Source of the DNA: Giardia muris
Lineage: Eukaryota > Fornicata > Diplomonadida > Hexamitidae
DNA length: 64,000 bases
Direction: 5' to 3'
Assembly (NCBI GenBank): GCA_006247105.1
Contig: CM016928.1
Location: 744,001 to 808,000, forward strand
Part shown: positions 1 to 8,772 of the stretch, piece by piece
Layout of the letters: every line of letters begins with the position of its first letter
Numbering within the stretch: the stretch's first letter is position 1
The notes under the pieces: model-generated
The model's input: the letters and a program-made list of their open reading frames with translations, nothing else
Told to the model about the DNA's origin: nothing
Database searches by the model: none
Made by a program: the position numbers and the translations under genes

Positions 1-3000
1 GGAAGCTTCCGGACGGCGATCTGGTTACGTTTTATCTCGTTCTCGAGCTCGTCGGTCTCGATATCCCGCATCTGAGTCCGCTTGACTCGGGCGTAGTACG
101 CGCCCCAGGCGGACGCGACAGACCAGATGCTACGGAGTTGCTTGATGAGGCTCTGAATCGCCACGAGCTCCTTTGAGTCCTTGAACTCCGTCTGAAAGAT
201 CCGGAGTCCATGCTCGACCTGCTCCTTCAAAGCAATAAGATCGTCGTACTTGCAATCGAACTGGTGGAGAATGCGCTCCGCTTGTTGAATATCCTCGGAC
301 GTGAGAGCGACGCCTTCTAGGGGACGGGTCACCACGTTCGGAGAGTATGGGCCCTCATTCTGGATAAGAGCCTTGAGGTCGATACAAGCTTGAGTTAGGT
401 TTGCCTGATCACGGGTGACACGATCACGGAACTTCGTGCGTTCAACTGCGATTTGAAGCTGGGCAGACTCGACAGCCTGTTTAGCCCGCGAGATGAGGTC
501 GGTAAGTCCATTAAGGATGGCAAGCTTCTCTGGGGAGATGTTCGCCTCCAATGACATGAGAAGCTTGAACTTCTGGCCGATTGGTTGGCAACGCTCATTG
601 ACGCTGTCCAGAAGCTGGCGGGCATTCTCCAGGTGCGTGATTTGACGTTGGAGCTCGTCCAGGTCACGAGACTCACGATCAAGTAAGAGGATCATCTCAT
701 TGAGATCGTTAGTGACGAGCTGGAGCTCCGAGAACGCCTTCTCTTGAAGGACGTCTATGAGGTGTGTCTGGAACTCCGAGGACTTCCGTGCGAGCTCTGC
801 CTTCAGGCCGGAACAATCAAGAAGGATGATGGAGAGATGGACATGGGAGTCTTCTTGCTGGATGTCACCCTCGAGACCCTGGAACGACTTGATCGTCTCC
901 TCATAGGCCGTAAGAGGCTGAGCCAGAAGCCCATGGCGTAATTCATAATCTCGTATGTCCTCTGTCCACAATTCCGAGTACCGGTTAAAGTTCCCGACGT
1001 AGTTCGCCGCCTGGCTGCAGACACTATCAAGGCTGAAGCGGATCCAGGCGATCGCGTAGCCAAGAGAGTCAACGTTGAGGGCTCGGGCTGGGTCTGTCCA
1101 CTCATTTGGATTGTATGTGGTGACAGACCCCGCAGGCCGGTCGAGCATCTGGAGGGCAAATTGGAAGGTCTCAGCATAGGATGGCTTGACGTGGTAATCC
1201 GGCATCCCAAGGGTCTCCCATTCCGTGATCTCGGAACGAAGAACCTCGATCTCAGCGGGGGTCGTCTGTAACCCTTCCCGTTCCCGTTGGTCGATCTTCT
1301 CCTGGAAGATACGCTCGGCCTCCGCGATTCGCATCTCACGCAGCTTGGCCTCCTTCGCGGAAAGAGAGATATAGAAGCGCTCAGCTCGGACGACAATATC
1401 CGATATGCAAGCACGGAGGATGGCGACCGTGGCGGAATTAAGACTATCCACTGACGGAGTGATGGTTGGCTGCCGTTGAAGAGCCAGAAAGAGCTTGAAG
1501 ATAGGGATAGCCTCCGGCTTGTACGCCGCCATATCCAAAGGACGGGAACGACGCCCCGTCATGACGAACGCCAGCTCCTCGAAGGACTGGACAAAGAGCC
1601 CCATCAAAGCCCCCTCGATACGGGTCTCGACCTGGTCGACAAACCTGACCCACTCCGCCTGCACAGCTGGCCCATCCTTCCGGAAGATGTTGTAGCAGCT
1701 CACCAGCGAGTCCTCTGCGAGGTTGAGCGTGTCGAAGAAGCGCTGGATCGCAGTCTCCTTCGTTTGCCGCTGAAAGTTGACGAAGTCCGCGAGCTGCATT
1801 GGGCCTGCACTCTCCCCATGATTCCCTCTACCCTCCTCGCCAGGTGCTGGAGTTGTGGGTGCCGCCGTAACATTGAGTTTGCAGTTAATGAGGACGATCA
1901 TCGAGAACGAACGGATACAATCTTCGATGACCTTCCTTTTCTCATGAAAAAGACATGTCAGCGCAAAGGCTTCCGTCGCTAGCTTCCTCGCCTTCATGAT
2001 GAACTGGAGAAGGCCTCGGGAGTTCCACCCAATCTCGGACCAGGCGGCCATTAAGAAGTTTGAGAGTTCTGAGAGGCGTGAACGGAATAGAAGGATCTCG
2101 TCGGAGGAGAGGTTATCAACGACGCGGTTCACCTCTACCGCGCATAGGGAGACGAGTTCGCGCTTCTGGTGGAGAGATGTACGTCGGGCATAGAGCTGAC
2201 GAATGTTTTCCGGGACGTCGTACCCGAGTCGCGTCCAATACATCACGTCCTCGAGGCAGGCTTTGACGGATTGCGGGTATTGCACACTCACACGATTGAG
2301 GAGAAGGATCGTGTTGGTCGTCTCCTCAGCCGCCTTTGTAGTACTATTATCCAATGCGTTCAAGGCAGTGTCTAGGTTCAAACTATCGCGGACCGCCTGA
2401 GAAACGGGAACGAGAGACATGATCGCCGTATCCAACTCCTCCTCGAAGTTGATCGTCCGGACTGAGGCGACCCACTCACGGAAGCTCCGCTCGAGAAATA
2501 TCTCGAAGAGAGCCTTCGTACGTGCGTACAACTCGATGGCTTCACGCTCGTCGCGTGTGTAGCGCGCCAGGGCCTCGGTAAGGTGCCGATTCTCCGTTTG
2601 GACGATACCCTGCGAGCTCGCTTGTGCCGCGCGCTTCTCGCGTCCGATGATCTCGGAGACCGTCTGACGTGCACCGGGAGTGAACCAGTTTGCAATGGCG
2701 TCCCAGTCCTGATCAAGAGCATGCAGAAGACGGCGCACATTGATGACCGTTGTAGAGTTTCGTGGAAGGAACGAACACTGAGTCAATAGGTCAGCATGAG
2801 AGGTGGCCTGACCAGCAGATTGCTTCGGACGTTCTGGTTCCGGCTGAAGGGGTGTCATATCTTCGGTCTTTCCTTGTTTCGGACGTGCGGGCGAAGGCGC
2901 AGCATTTCCAGTCGACTTAAGAACGCTTTTTGCAGCAAGTTTTGCTCGCGGTTTTGGAGCCCCACGAGATGCCTGGAGTGATGTACGTGCTTGTTCGAAC

Positions 3001-5225
3001 TGACTCTTGACGTTGTTCACCCGCTCGATGAAGAGACGGATGGTGTCGAGTGTACGCTTCTCGACGGACCGATAGAAGGCCGGGCGGCTAGCTAGGTGGT
3101 TGAAAGCACCAAGGATGGCGCACGTTTCCGAGACGGAGTGAGCGGACTGAGCAAAGCCCGTTGACATGATGTTCTCGGTGAAGCTGGTAAGACTCTTGAT
3201 CCCCTGGCGGTACGTGGCAATCGACTCGTGCCAGGGATTCGACTTGAGATCGAGGTGGTTGTAGGAGACACAGGAGAGCGCCGAGAGGTGACGGTAGAAC
3301 GTCCTTTGAATCTCACGCAGGGACTTACGAATTAGCTGGCCAAGTGCACCCTCGCACTTCGGAAGGAGGTACTCACCTGACGCAAGGTCCGCGGTCGCCG
3401 CCGTATTCATGTTCGGATATGGGCTCTTCTTGATGTTTTCCAAGTCCTCGAGGTGAATGACTATGTCCCCAGGCAATTCGACAACGCTCTTCTTGCTAGT
3501 CCCTGCGGAAAACTTGTCTTGAGATGCCGCTTGCTCGATGAGCGCCTTATGCACCTTAAGAAAGCCGTCACGAGCGGCGATAAGGGTGTCCGCACGCGCA
3601 AATTGGAGACGGTCGCGACAGATCTCGCGCAAGTCCGAGCAACGCTGAGCAAAGGCCTCCGCCGCCGAGATGATGGAAGAGTCGTAGTGCCAAGGGAGGA
3701 AGGGCTCCTTCGGATTCTCACGGACCAATAGCATACAATAGATGGAGGAATGATACTGAGCCGGAATGTCGTCGAGACGACTCATGTTTAGATAATCTTC
3801 GTCATCTTCTGTGCTTTCACCATCTCCGGACTGCTCCTGTCCGGAATTCATTTGTGCTGGGGCACCACCCATTTGCTCCTCCGCTTCACGAGCAGATGCG
3901 GCGGCGGCAGTGATCTCCTGGATGAGTGCTGCGTGTTCGGGTGTATCGTCACAGACCTGCTTGTACAGTTTAACCCATGCCAGGGCGAGTTGCTCGCACT
4001 CTGTAAGGACGGTGATCGAGCGAAGGGCATCACCAACGAAGATATCATAGAGAGAAGCGAGTCCAGCAGCCGTGTTGATCAGGAGGGACGTGACGCACCG
4101 GAGAAGGCCAGAAAGGTTTGCAACGCGCGAATAGTACGGAGATCGCGTGCTGATCTGCTTAATTTGGCAGACAAGCAACAGAAGGTGACCAAGGACGTCG
4201 GGGGCAGCAGCCGACGCCTTCAATGCCTTGCAGGTCCCCTCGATGCGCCCAAGAAACGCGAGGTTGGCCTGGCTCTCGGCCGTCTTCTGCTGGATCTCGA
4301 AGGTAAGCTCGTCAAACGCGGACGCGTACTGGGAGTGGGCGTACTTCAGCGTCTGAGTGATGTTAAAAAGAGACTTGCTTTCGAGCTGTGCGATAGCTGC
4401 GGAGAGGTCAAGAGCGCGTGCCTTCCAATAGGCCAACTCGTCGAGGGGGTCCTGAAGGCGTGGGAAAGGCGTATATTGGGTGGCACACGTGTTAACGCTC
4501 CAGTTATGCTTCCGTGCTGTGTTTGTTTGAGGACGAGCGGCCATGGGGTCTTCCTCCACGTACACTTGGGTCGGCTCAGCGGCCTTGAGCATATGAACAC
4601 CAGACAATAGCTCCTTGATCTGACGCGTCCAGTGAACGACTAGGGACTCGAGACGCGGGATCAGCTCCTTGTTTCGAAAGGCCGTCTCGGGATCCAACGC
4701 CTCGAAGGTGGGGACGTACAGAACGGTTCGCCCACGCGTCAGATACGCGGCTTCGGTCAGGCTGGCCATGTACCGCTCCACTTGACTAAGAAACTCGTCG
4801 CGCACGGAGGCGGGCCAGGACGATTGCGAGCAGATCCAGGGGGTATAAACCGTATTCATGACCTGTAGGAGCGACTCGATGACATTCGGGGAGAGGGCAC
4901 CCGTCTGCGTGTTCTTGCGCCAATCACTGAAGTCTCCTTCCAGGGGGACTAGGCGGATGAAGAAGAAGATATTCGCGATATCTGCCCCCACAACGGGGAG
5001 AGTGTTGGCCACCTCTACCTTCCGCGTCTTTCTGCCGACCCAGATGTATAAGGAAAGCTGTGCAGGGTCTGTTGGGGCAAAGAAGCCCGTAAGGGTCGCC
5101 TCCTGCGAAAGGATGTCTTCCAGTTCGATCCGATACCCACCCGTCGTCCTCACGACGTCGGAGACGAATCCGGCGAACTCCTCCAGGGGGTATGCGGTCT
5201 GTCGTCCAGGGTCCAGGTGCGACAT
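1..5225 (-). CDS. axonemal dynein heavy chain, N-terminal tail (3' end beyond window)
   Basis: This reading frame is open on the minus strand from an ATG at 5225 to the left edge, about 1,740 codons, so only the tail of a protein usually over 4,000 residues is present. Around residues 190-205 it has LESLVVHWTRQIKEL, matching the L-x3-V-x-HWTRQIKE signature of the dynein heavy chain N-terminal domain. Next come DPLDELAYWKARALDL (about 260) and a segment near 300-320 resembling the family's 'F..L..EI....A..NL.FL' block. The motor AAA domains would lie outside. Similarity is to outer-arm/axonemal types, so the likely role is flagellar motility. A Lys/Pro-rich low-complexity stretch near residues 745-790 looks like a lineage-specific insertion. 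The start is supported by the A-rich aaatcaatATG and lies 8 bases after the Csl4 stop. Frame openness was checked by hand at several points, not base by base. Confidence 0.9.
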   Translation of the reverse strand, partial: MSHLDPGRQTAYPLEEFAGFVSDVVRTTGGYRIELEDILSQEATLTGFFAPTDPAQLSLYIWVGRKTRKVEVANTLPVVGADIANIFFFIRLVPLEGDFSDWRKNTQTGALSPNVIESLLQVMNTVYTPWICSQSSWPASVRDEFLSQVERYMASLTEAAYLTRGRTVLYVPTFEALDPETAFRNKELIPRLESLVVHWTRQIKELLSGVHMLKAAEPTQVYVEEDPMAARPQTNTARKHNWSVNTCATQYTPFPRLQDPLDELAYWKARALDLSAAIAQLESKSLFNITQTLKYAHSQYASAFDELTFEIQQKTAESQANLAFLGRIEGTCKALKASAAAPDVLGHLLLLVCQIKQISTRSPYYSRVANLSGLLRCVTSLLINTAAGLASLYDIFVGDALRSITVLTECEQLALAWVKLYKQVCDDTPEHAALIQEITAAAASAREAEEQMGGAPAQMNSGQEQSGDGESTEDDEDYLNMSRLDDIPAQYHSSIYCMLLVRENPKEPFLPWHYDSSIISAAEAFAQRCSDLREICRDRLQFARADTLIAARDGFLKVHKALIEQAASQDKFSAGTSKKSVVELPGDIVIHLEDLENIKKSPYPNMNTAATADLASGEYLLPKCEGALGQLIRKSLREIQRTFYRHLSALSCVSYNHLDLKSNPWHESIATYRQGIKSLTSFTENIMSTGFAQSAHSVSETCAILGAFNHLASRPAFYRSVEKRTLDTIRLFIERVNNVKSQFEQARTSLQASRGAPKPRAKLAAKSVLKSTGNAAPSPARPKQGKTEDMTPLQPEPERPKQSAGQATSHADLLTQCSFLPRNSTTVINVRRLLHALDQDWDAIANWFTPGARQTVSEIIGREKRAAQASSQGIVQTENRHLTEALARYTRDEREAIELYARTKALFEIFLERSFREWVASVRTINFEEELDTAIMSLVPVSQAVRDSLNLDTALNALDNSTTKAAEETTNTILLLNRVSVQYPQSVKACLEDVMYWTRLGYDVPENIRQLYARRTSLHQKRELVSLCAVEVNRVVDNLSSDEILLFRSRLSELSNFLMAAWSEIGWNSRGLLQFIMKARKLATEAFALTCLFHEKRKVIEDCIRSFSMIVLINCKLNVTAAPTTPAPGEEGRGNHGESAGPMQLADFVNFQRQTKETAIQRFFDTLNLAEDSLVSCYNIFRKDGPAVQAEWVRFVDQVETRIEGALMGLFVQSFEELAFVMTGRRSRPLDMAAYKPEAIPIFKLFLALQRQPTITPSVDSLNSATVAILRACISDIVVRAERFYISLSAKEAKLREMRIAEAERIFQEKIDQREREGLQTTPAEIEVLRSEITEWETLGMPDYHVKPSYAETFQFALQMLDRPAGSVTTYNPNEWTDPARALNVDSLGYAIAWIRFSLDSVCSQAANYVGNFNRYSELWTEDIRDYELRHGLLAQPLTAYEETIKSFQGLEGDIQQEDSHVHLSIILLDCSGLKAELARKSSEFQTHLIDVLQEKAFSELQLVTNDLNEMILLLDRESRDLDELQRQITHLENARQLLDSVNERCQPIGQKFKLLMSLEANISPEKLAILNGLTDLISRAKQAVESAQLQIAVERTKFRDRVTRDQANLTQACIDLKALIQNEGPYSPNVVTRPLEGVALTSEDIQQAERILHQFDCKYDDLIALKEQVEHGLRIFQTEFKDSKELVAIQSLIKQLRSIWSVASAWGAYYARVKRTQMRDIETDELENEIKRNQIAVRKL

Positions 5226-5232
5226 ATTGATT

Positions 5233-5238
5233 TTCACT
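5233..5238 (-). terminator. poly(A) signal AGTGAA containing the Csl4 stop codon
   Basis: The last Csl4 codons read GGAAGTGAAAATC on the minus strand. The TGA stop is the middle of AGTGAA, which matches the Giardia AGTRAA signal. Confidence 0.55.
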
Positions 5239-5659
5239 TCCCATCCTCCATAGACTTGGAGAATCTGAGCGGCCACGCCCGGACGATGCTCGGGGCCCCC
5301 GCAGTGAGGATCTCACAGCGCCAGTACGACCCCATGGTGTAGACGCCCTGGAGGCGCGCGTTCTGAGGGAGCTGGGCGTCACGCAAACGCAAAATCCCTA
5401 TTTGACCTCGAAGTAATTGCCACCCAGGAATCGTGGTGTCACACAGCTTGAAGGTGACACTCCCGCTCGACACCCCGATGACCTGACCAAGGATGGACCT
5501 CCCAGGCCTAAGAATGCGGAGCTGGGTGAGTGGCGTTACTTGACCGTCCTCGTACCGACATCTAACGGCTGTATACTCTCTTCCTTCGCAGGAATAACGG
5601 ATAACGGAGGGGTCGATCGTCGCCGAGGTCGGGAGGGGTTGACCTGGTTCTAAGATCAT
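5234..5659 (-). CDS. exosome cap subunit Csl4-like (S1-domain) protein
   Basis: This 141-residue protein opens with ILEPGQPL, as in Csl4 (V-x-PGE-x-L) and is followed by a short beta-rich N-terminal domain. An S1-like segment begins at RPGRSILGQVIGVSS (residues ~50-65), followed by LLRGQIGILRLRDAQ and YTMGSYWRCEIL, resembling the Csl4 pattern of PGD-x-V-x-A-x-V near the end of the OB fold. Csl4 caps the RNA exosome and helps recruit substrates for 3'-5' RNA processing. The length is shorter than the human protein (195 residues), and no zinc-ribbon cysteines are visible at the C-terminus. The ATG follows directly on a GTAAA run that is also the likely poly(A) signal of the upstream lipase gene. 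Another S1/OB protein is the main alternative. Confidence 0.66.
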   Translation of the reverse strand: MILEPGQPLPTSATIDPSVIRYSCEGREYTAVRCRYEDGQVTPLTQLRILRPGRSILGQVIGVSSGSVTFKLCDTTIPGWQLLRGQIGILRLRDAQLPQNARLQGVYTMGSYWRCEILTAGAPSIVRAWPLRFSKSMEDGK

Positions 5660-5664
5660 TTACT
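5659..5664 (-). terminator. poly(A) signal AGTAAA of lipase gene, overlapping next start codon
   Basis: On the minus strand AGTAAA starts five bases after the lipase stop codon and its last A is the A of the Csl4 ATG (CAGTAAATG). AGTRAA is the established Giardia poly(A) signal; assignment here is by match and position only. Confidence 0.55.
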
Positions 5665-5668
5665 GCCA

Positions 5669-7936
5669 TCAAGACCGAAGTCCAAACCCGCGCATAACCA
5701 AATCGAAGACTCCTTCGCTGCAGATGAGGTACCCGTGGTTCACCATCGGGACGGCCACCCGGTCGTGGACGTACGTGTCTGCAAATCCGTCCTGCAAGGC
5801 CGACGCCAAAAGAACCGTCCCATCACCGTCTCCAGGGATCTGGATGGGAAGCTGCTGGGTGAGTTCGTGATAGGACCCCACAGGATCCGGGTAGATAGCA
5901 TGCGCCGCCGTCCGCAAGCCGGTCCCGTTAATACTGATGAAGCGGAACTCACTCGTGGTGCATGGGGCCATCAGATATGAGAAGTCCTTGTCCTTCTCGT
6001 CCCGCTTGGTGGTCCCACGGCCACGACCGCTCGTCTTCTTCCACTTCTTGCTTTTCTTAGACTCAGATGCTGCGTTTGGACTATCCGTTTCTGGAGTTGT
6101 GGCAGGCTTTATGGAGGTTGGCTCGGGTGTTGCCAACTCAACTCTATGCGTCCCAAAGATCATCCCAGTCTTATCTTCCTCCGTCCCCATGGATTCCAGG
6201 GCATCTTGCGACCCCCCATAGACAAGAGGAAGAACGCGGCTTCGTGAGATACGATCCCAATAAGGAGGGTACTGACGGAAGAGATATGCCCCGAGCGTCC
6301 CGGGCGTTTCGACGCGTTCTAGCAGGTTATAGATGGGCTTCTCCTTGATTGCCCCTGGGAACGCCCATGGTGCAGCCTTCGCTCCGGAGAGAGGGCTTGT
6401 GGCACCAGGGGTAGGGCTTGAGAACGAAACCTCGCGGATCGCATACTTCCGTTTGATGGAACGAACGAGCGGTTCCGATAACTGACAAGATGTGTGATAG
6501 ATCAACTGGGCGGTCGCAAGTAGGTACATGTCGCGGTTTTGAGACTGGGAGATCCCCTTGGGGAAACCGAGCGTTTGGACTAAGTTAGTCTGAGAGCAAT
6601 CCTTTCGGATCATCAGCCGTCCATCTCGAAGCTCAAAGTATGGGTGCAGTACCTGTTTCTTACCATTCTCTCGCCCGAAATGTGGCCAAATAGAGAACAC
6701 CTCCCACTCCCAAGTCCCTGCGGCGTTCGTCAAAGCCTCCTCAGAAGGTGTCCGAAGCTTTGTAGGATATTTAGCTTCAAGGACGGCTGGTAAGTAACGG
6801 CCAGTCTTCCGTGGCTTCTCGACGTTTGTCATGCCACGAACGACCCCTCGCTTCTTGATACAAGAGAGAAGGATCTGGTACGTTGTGGCCCTATGGTCCT
6901 CAGCAAGTATCGTTGGGTCACTAAGAAACGTATCGAGAAGGACTGCGGGAAGCTCCGGAATGGCAGTTCCATACCGCTCGAGATCGAGATCAACCGAGAT
7001 GGGTGTTTTGCTCTTGATATCCGCAGACGCTGGGACGATTGAGGTCTGTGCGGGTTCAGTCCTGGTCGCCATGGTCAAGTCTGGTGTATCAGCTGAGACT
7101 GGTTCAAGATCACATCGCCGTTTAATGAAAAGACAGGGTGTGAAGTATTGAGGAGGCTCGTCCTGAGTCGAGGCCGTGGAATCAAAGGCTTGCATAGGAG
7201 GTGGACCGGAAAGACAGATCGTCGCCGCCGATGAGACTTGAATGACGCGTGCCGTCAATTGCCGAACCCCTGGGATGCTTAGGGCGTAACCGTTGAGATA
7301 GGAGAGGTAAATCATGCTACTAGAGATATCAAAGGGGGTCCCAAGGGTGATGAGACGCCGGATCTGTCCGAACCAATCCTGGTAGTGTTGGCAATATGCT
7401 TTTGCAACGATCCCCCCGAGGGAGTGAGCGAGGATGAGGACCGGCTTTCCTCCATTCTGTCTCCGAATGCGCTCAATTAAGTCACGAAGCCTTCCAATGA
7501 CCAGTGGGGAATACATGGGCTGTCGCCAATCGAACGCGAAGCCAAAGAGCGTCTCTCCGGGGACGTATCCATACTCCTTCTCCAATCTCTCGGCGAAACG
7601 AGCAAAGTACCGGCCCAGTTGTACCTTCGGAAAACGCCGTTCTATTCCCTTGATGATCGGGTGATCGATTAGGTAGTCACACCCAGCTAGGCCCTCAACG
7701 ACCCGGACGTCTGCATATTGGTCGACATAACTGGTATAGACCTCGGTCTCCGGGTCCGGATAGCCCCAGAGGTACTGGGAGAACTTGCGACCCATCCGAG
7801 GGGGGAAGAGGTCATTGGACACCCAGGCCCGCTCCACCTTCCCAGTCTTCCGGTTGACGGCGTCCATCTTCGACCCGCAGACGCCCGGGATGAGAATGAT
7901 GGGGTAACGCTCGGAGGCGATGGCCGTCGAGTGCAT
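5669..7936 (-). CDS. LCAT/PDAT-family lipid acyltransferase or phospholipase with large insertion
   Basis: The 755-residue protein begins YPIILIPGVCGSKM, the family's typical N-terminal beta strand and lid region. It has the nucleophile elbow AHSLGG near residue 170, the acid-residue motif GDGDGT near 705 and a candidate catalytic His in MVNHGY near 732, so the Ser-Asp-His triad looks intact. LCAT-family enzymes transfer or hydrolyse an acyl group of phospholipids. Most family members have about 400-650 residues; here several hundred poorly conserved residues separate the Ser from the Asp. They include a Lys/Arg-rich patch near 625-645 (ESKKSKKWKKTSGRGRG). No signal peptide or membrane anchor is apparent, which is unusual for secreted LCAT and suggests a cytosolic or membrane-peripheral enzyme. 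I chose the ATG at 7936 (gaaaagaaATG) over an in-frame one at 7969 because homology begins just after it. Confidence 0.85.
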   Translation of the reverse strand: MHSTAIASERYPIILIPGVCGSKMDAVNRKTGKVERAWVSNDLFPPRMGRKFSQYLWGYPDPETEVYTSYVDQYADVRVVEGLAGCDYLIDHPIIKGIERRFPKVQLGRYFARFAERLEKEYGYVPGETLFGFAFDWRQPMYSPLVIGRLRDLIERIRRQNGGKPVLILAHSLGGIVAKAYCQHYQDWFGQIRRLITLGTPFDISSSMIYLSYLNGYALSIPGVRQLTARVIQVSSAATICLSGPPPMQAFDSTASTQDEPPQYFTPCLFIKRRCDLEPVSADTPDLTMATRTEPAQTSIVPASADIKSKTPISVDLDLERYGTAIPELPAVLLDTFLSDPTILAEDHRATTYQILLSCIKKRGVVRGMTNVEKPRKTGRYLPAVLEAKYPTKLRTPSEEALTNAAGTWEWEVFSIWPHFGRENGKKQVLHPYFELRDGRLMIRKDCSQTNLVQTLGFPKGISQSQNRDMYLLATAQLIYHTSCQLSEPLVRSIKRKYAIREVSFSSPTPGATSPLSGAKAAPWAFPGAIKEKPIYNLLERVETPGTLGAYLFRQYPPYWDRISRSRVLPLVYGGSQDALESMGTEEDKTGMIFGTHRVELATPEPTSIKPATTPETDSPNAASESKKSKKWKKTSGRGRGTTKRDEKDKDFSYLMAPCTTSEFRFISINGTGLRTAAHAIYPDPVGSYHELTQQLPIQIPGDGDGTVLLASALQDGFADTYVHDRVAVPMVNHGYLICSEGVFDLVMRGFGLRS

Positions 7937-8199
7937 TTCTTTTCCTCCGTTGCTAACATACTGAAGCACTAGATATGCTCATTAGCCCTTCTGACTACTC
8001 GCCTCATGCGTGAGTGAATGAGCCTCCTTGGTACCGGATTACAGGATACAAGCATCTACGGCTTCAGAAGATTCAATGGACCTCATCCTCTGACTTACCA
8101 TCCTCAGTCCCCTCCATACCCTTGGCGTGCTACTCTAGACTAGAGGTGGTCACCTCCTCAGATACTGGTGAGGACGGTGCTATTCACAATGCTCGACCC
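7937..8199. other. 263-base intergenic region, no gene recognised
   Basis: This is the longest gap in the window. A 63-codon plus-strand ORF (8014-8205) has no recognisable product and runs into the ankyrin gene. I saw no tRNA-like A/B boxes. The only structure noticed is a pair of overlapping inverted repeats at 8133-8156. Confidence 0.5.
8133..8156. repeat. two overlapping perfect inverted repeats
   Basis: CTCTAG-A-CTAGAG (8133-8145) and GAGGTG-GT-CACCTC (8143-8156) are both perfect 6-base-arm palindromes. They share three bases, so the two hairpins would be mutually exclusive in RNA. The loops of 1-2 bases are short for stable hairpins, and chance is possible. Confidence 0.35.
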
Positions 8200-8772
8200 C
8201 TATGAGTCATCACGATCGAGTGCTAAGATACAATCCGCATAGTTATATCGGCTCGCATACCAGAGAGCAGTCCGTCCCTTAACGTCCTTGAGATCACGCT
8301 CACGTCCCTTGAGGAGCTGGACAAATGGAACGCGATTCGTGCTCGCCGCAAGCATGAGAGCAGTTGTCCCAGCAGGATAGATGGGCCCCGTTGGGAACAA
8401 GCACTTCGAGGTGGATTGAAGACCCGCCTCCCGTTCCGCTAGTAATCGCGCGCAATCAAGACGGTTGTTGCGCACGGAAAGCATGAGGGCCGTTCGCCCA
8501 TCCTCGTCCTGCATCCCCGCCTCCTTCTCTAATAGAAGGGGGACAACCTCCACATGGTTATCCCGGACCGCGAACATGAGGGCAGACCAACCCCAGCTAT
8601 CTTGTAACCCGCCTTCCTGCCCAAGAAGTAGCTCAACACAGGCCGCATGGCCGTTCATGGCGGCCCACATCAGCGCCGTCTTCCCCTCGCAGTCTCTTCG
8701 CCCCGCCTCTTCAAGATGGGAGCGAGCTGCCGCAAGATCTCCAGTCTTTGCAGCATCTATCAAGTTGGACAT
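8200..8772 (-). CDS. small ankyrin-repeat protein (protein 21.1-like)
   Basis: The protein has 190 residues and is almost entirely ankyrin repeats, about five units with cores GKTALMWAA, GWSALMFAV, GRTALMLSV, GTTALMLAA and GRTALWYAS. Ankyrin repeats mediate protein binding; no catalytic domain is present. Its start, MSNLIDAAKTGDL, is nearly the same as the start of the ankyrin-kinase at 59727-60896 (MTNLIEAAKDGDL), so this may be an ankyrin-only relative of that kinase. The ATG is preceded by CATTAAA, and the first 13 bases overlap the end of the Prp38 gene on the same strand. A longer inter-repeat loop (KCLFPTGPIYPAG) near residue 130 recurs in altered form in the large ankyrin genes of this window. 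Confidence 0.9.
   Translation of the reverse strand: MSNLIDAAKTGDLAAARSHLEEAGRRDCEGKTALMWAAMNGHAACVELLLGQEGGLQDSWGWSALMFAVRDNHVEVVPLLLEKEAGMQDEDGRTALMLSVRNNRLDCARLLAEREAGLQSTSKCLFPTGPIYPAGTTALMLAASTNRVPFVQLLKGRERDLKDVKGRTALWYASRYNYADCILALDRDDS

Noticed and set aside
3852..4610. 252-codon plus-strand ORF
   Set aside because: It lies antisense to the dynein heavy chain, has no recognisable domain, and the opposite frame carries clear dynein motifs (HWTRQIKE). The same holds for the other short ORFs between 395 and 5253.
8014..8205. 63-codon plus-strand ORF in the 7937-8199 gap
   Set aside because: No A-rich start context, no recognisable product, and it ends inside the opposite ankyrin gene.
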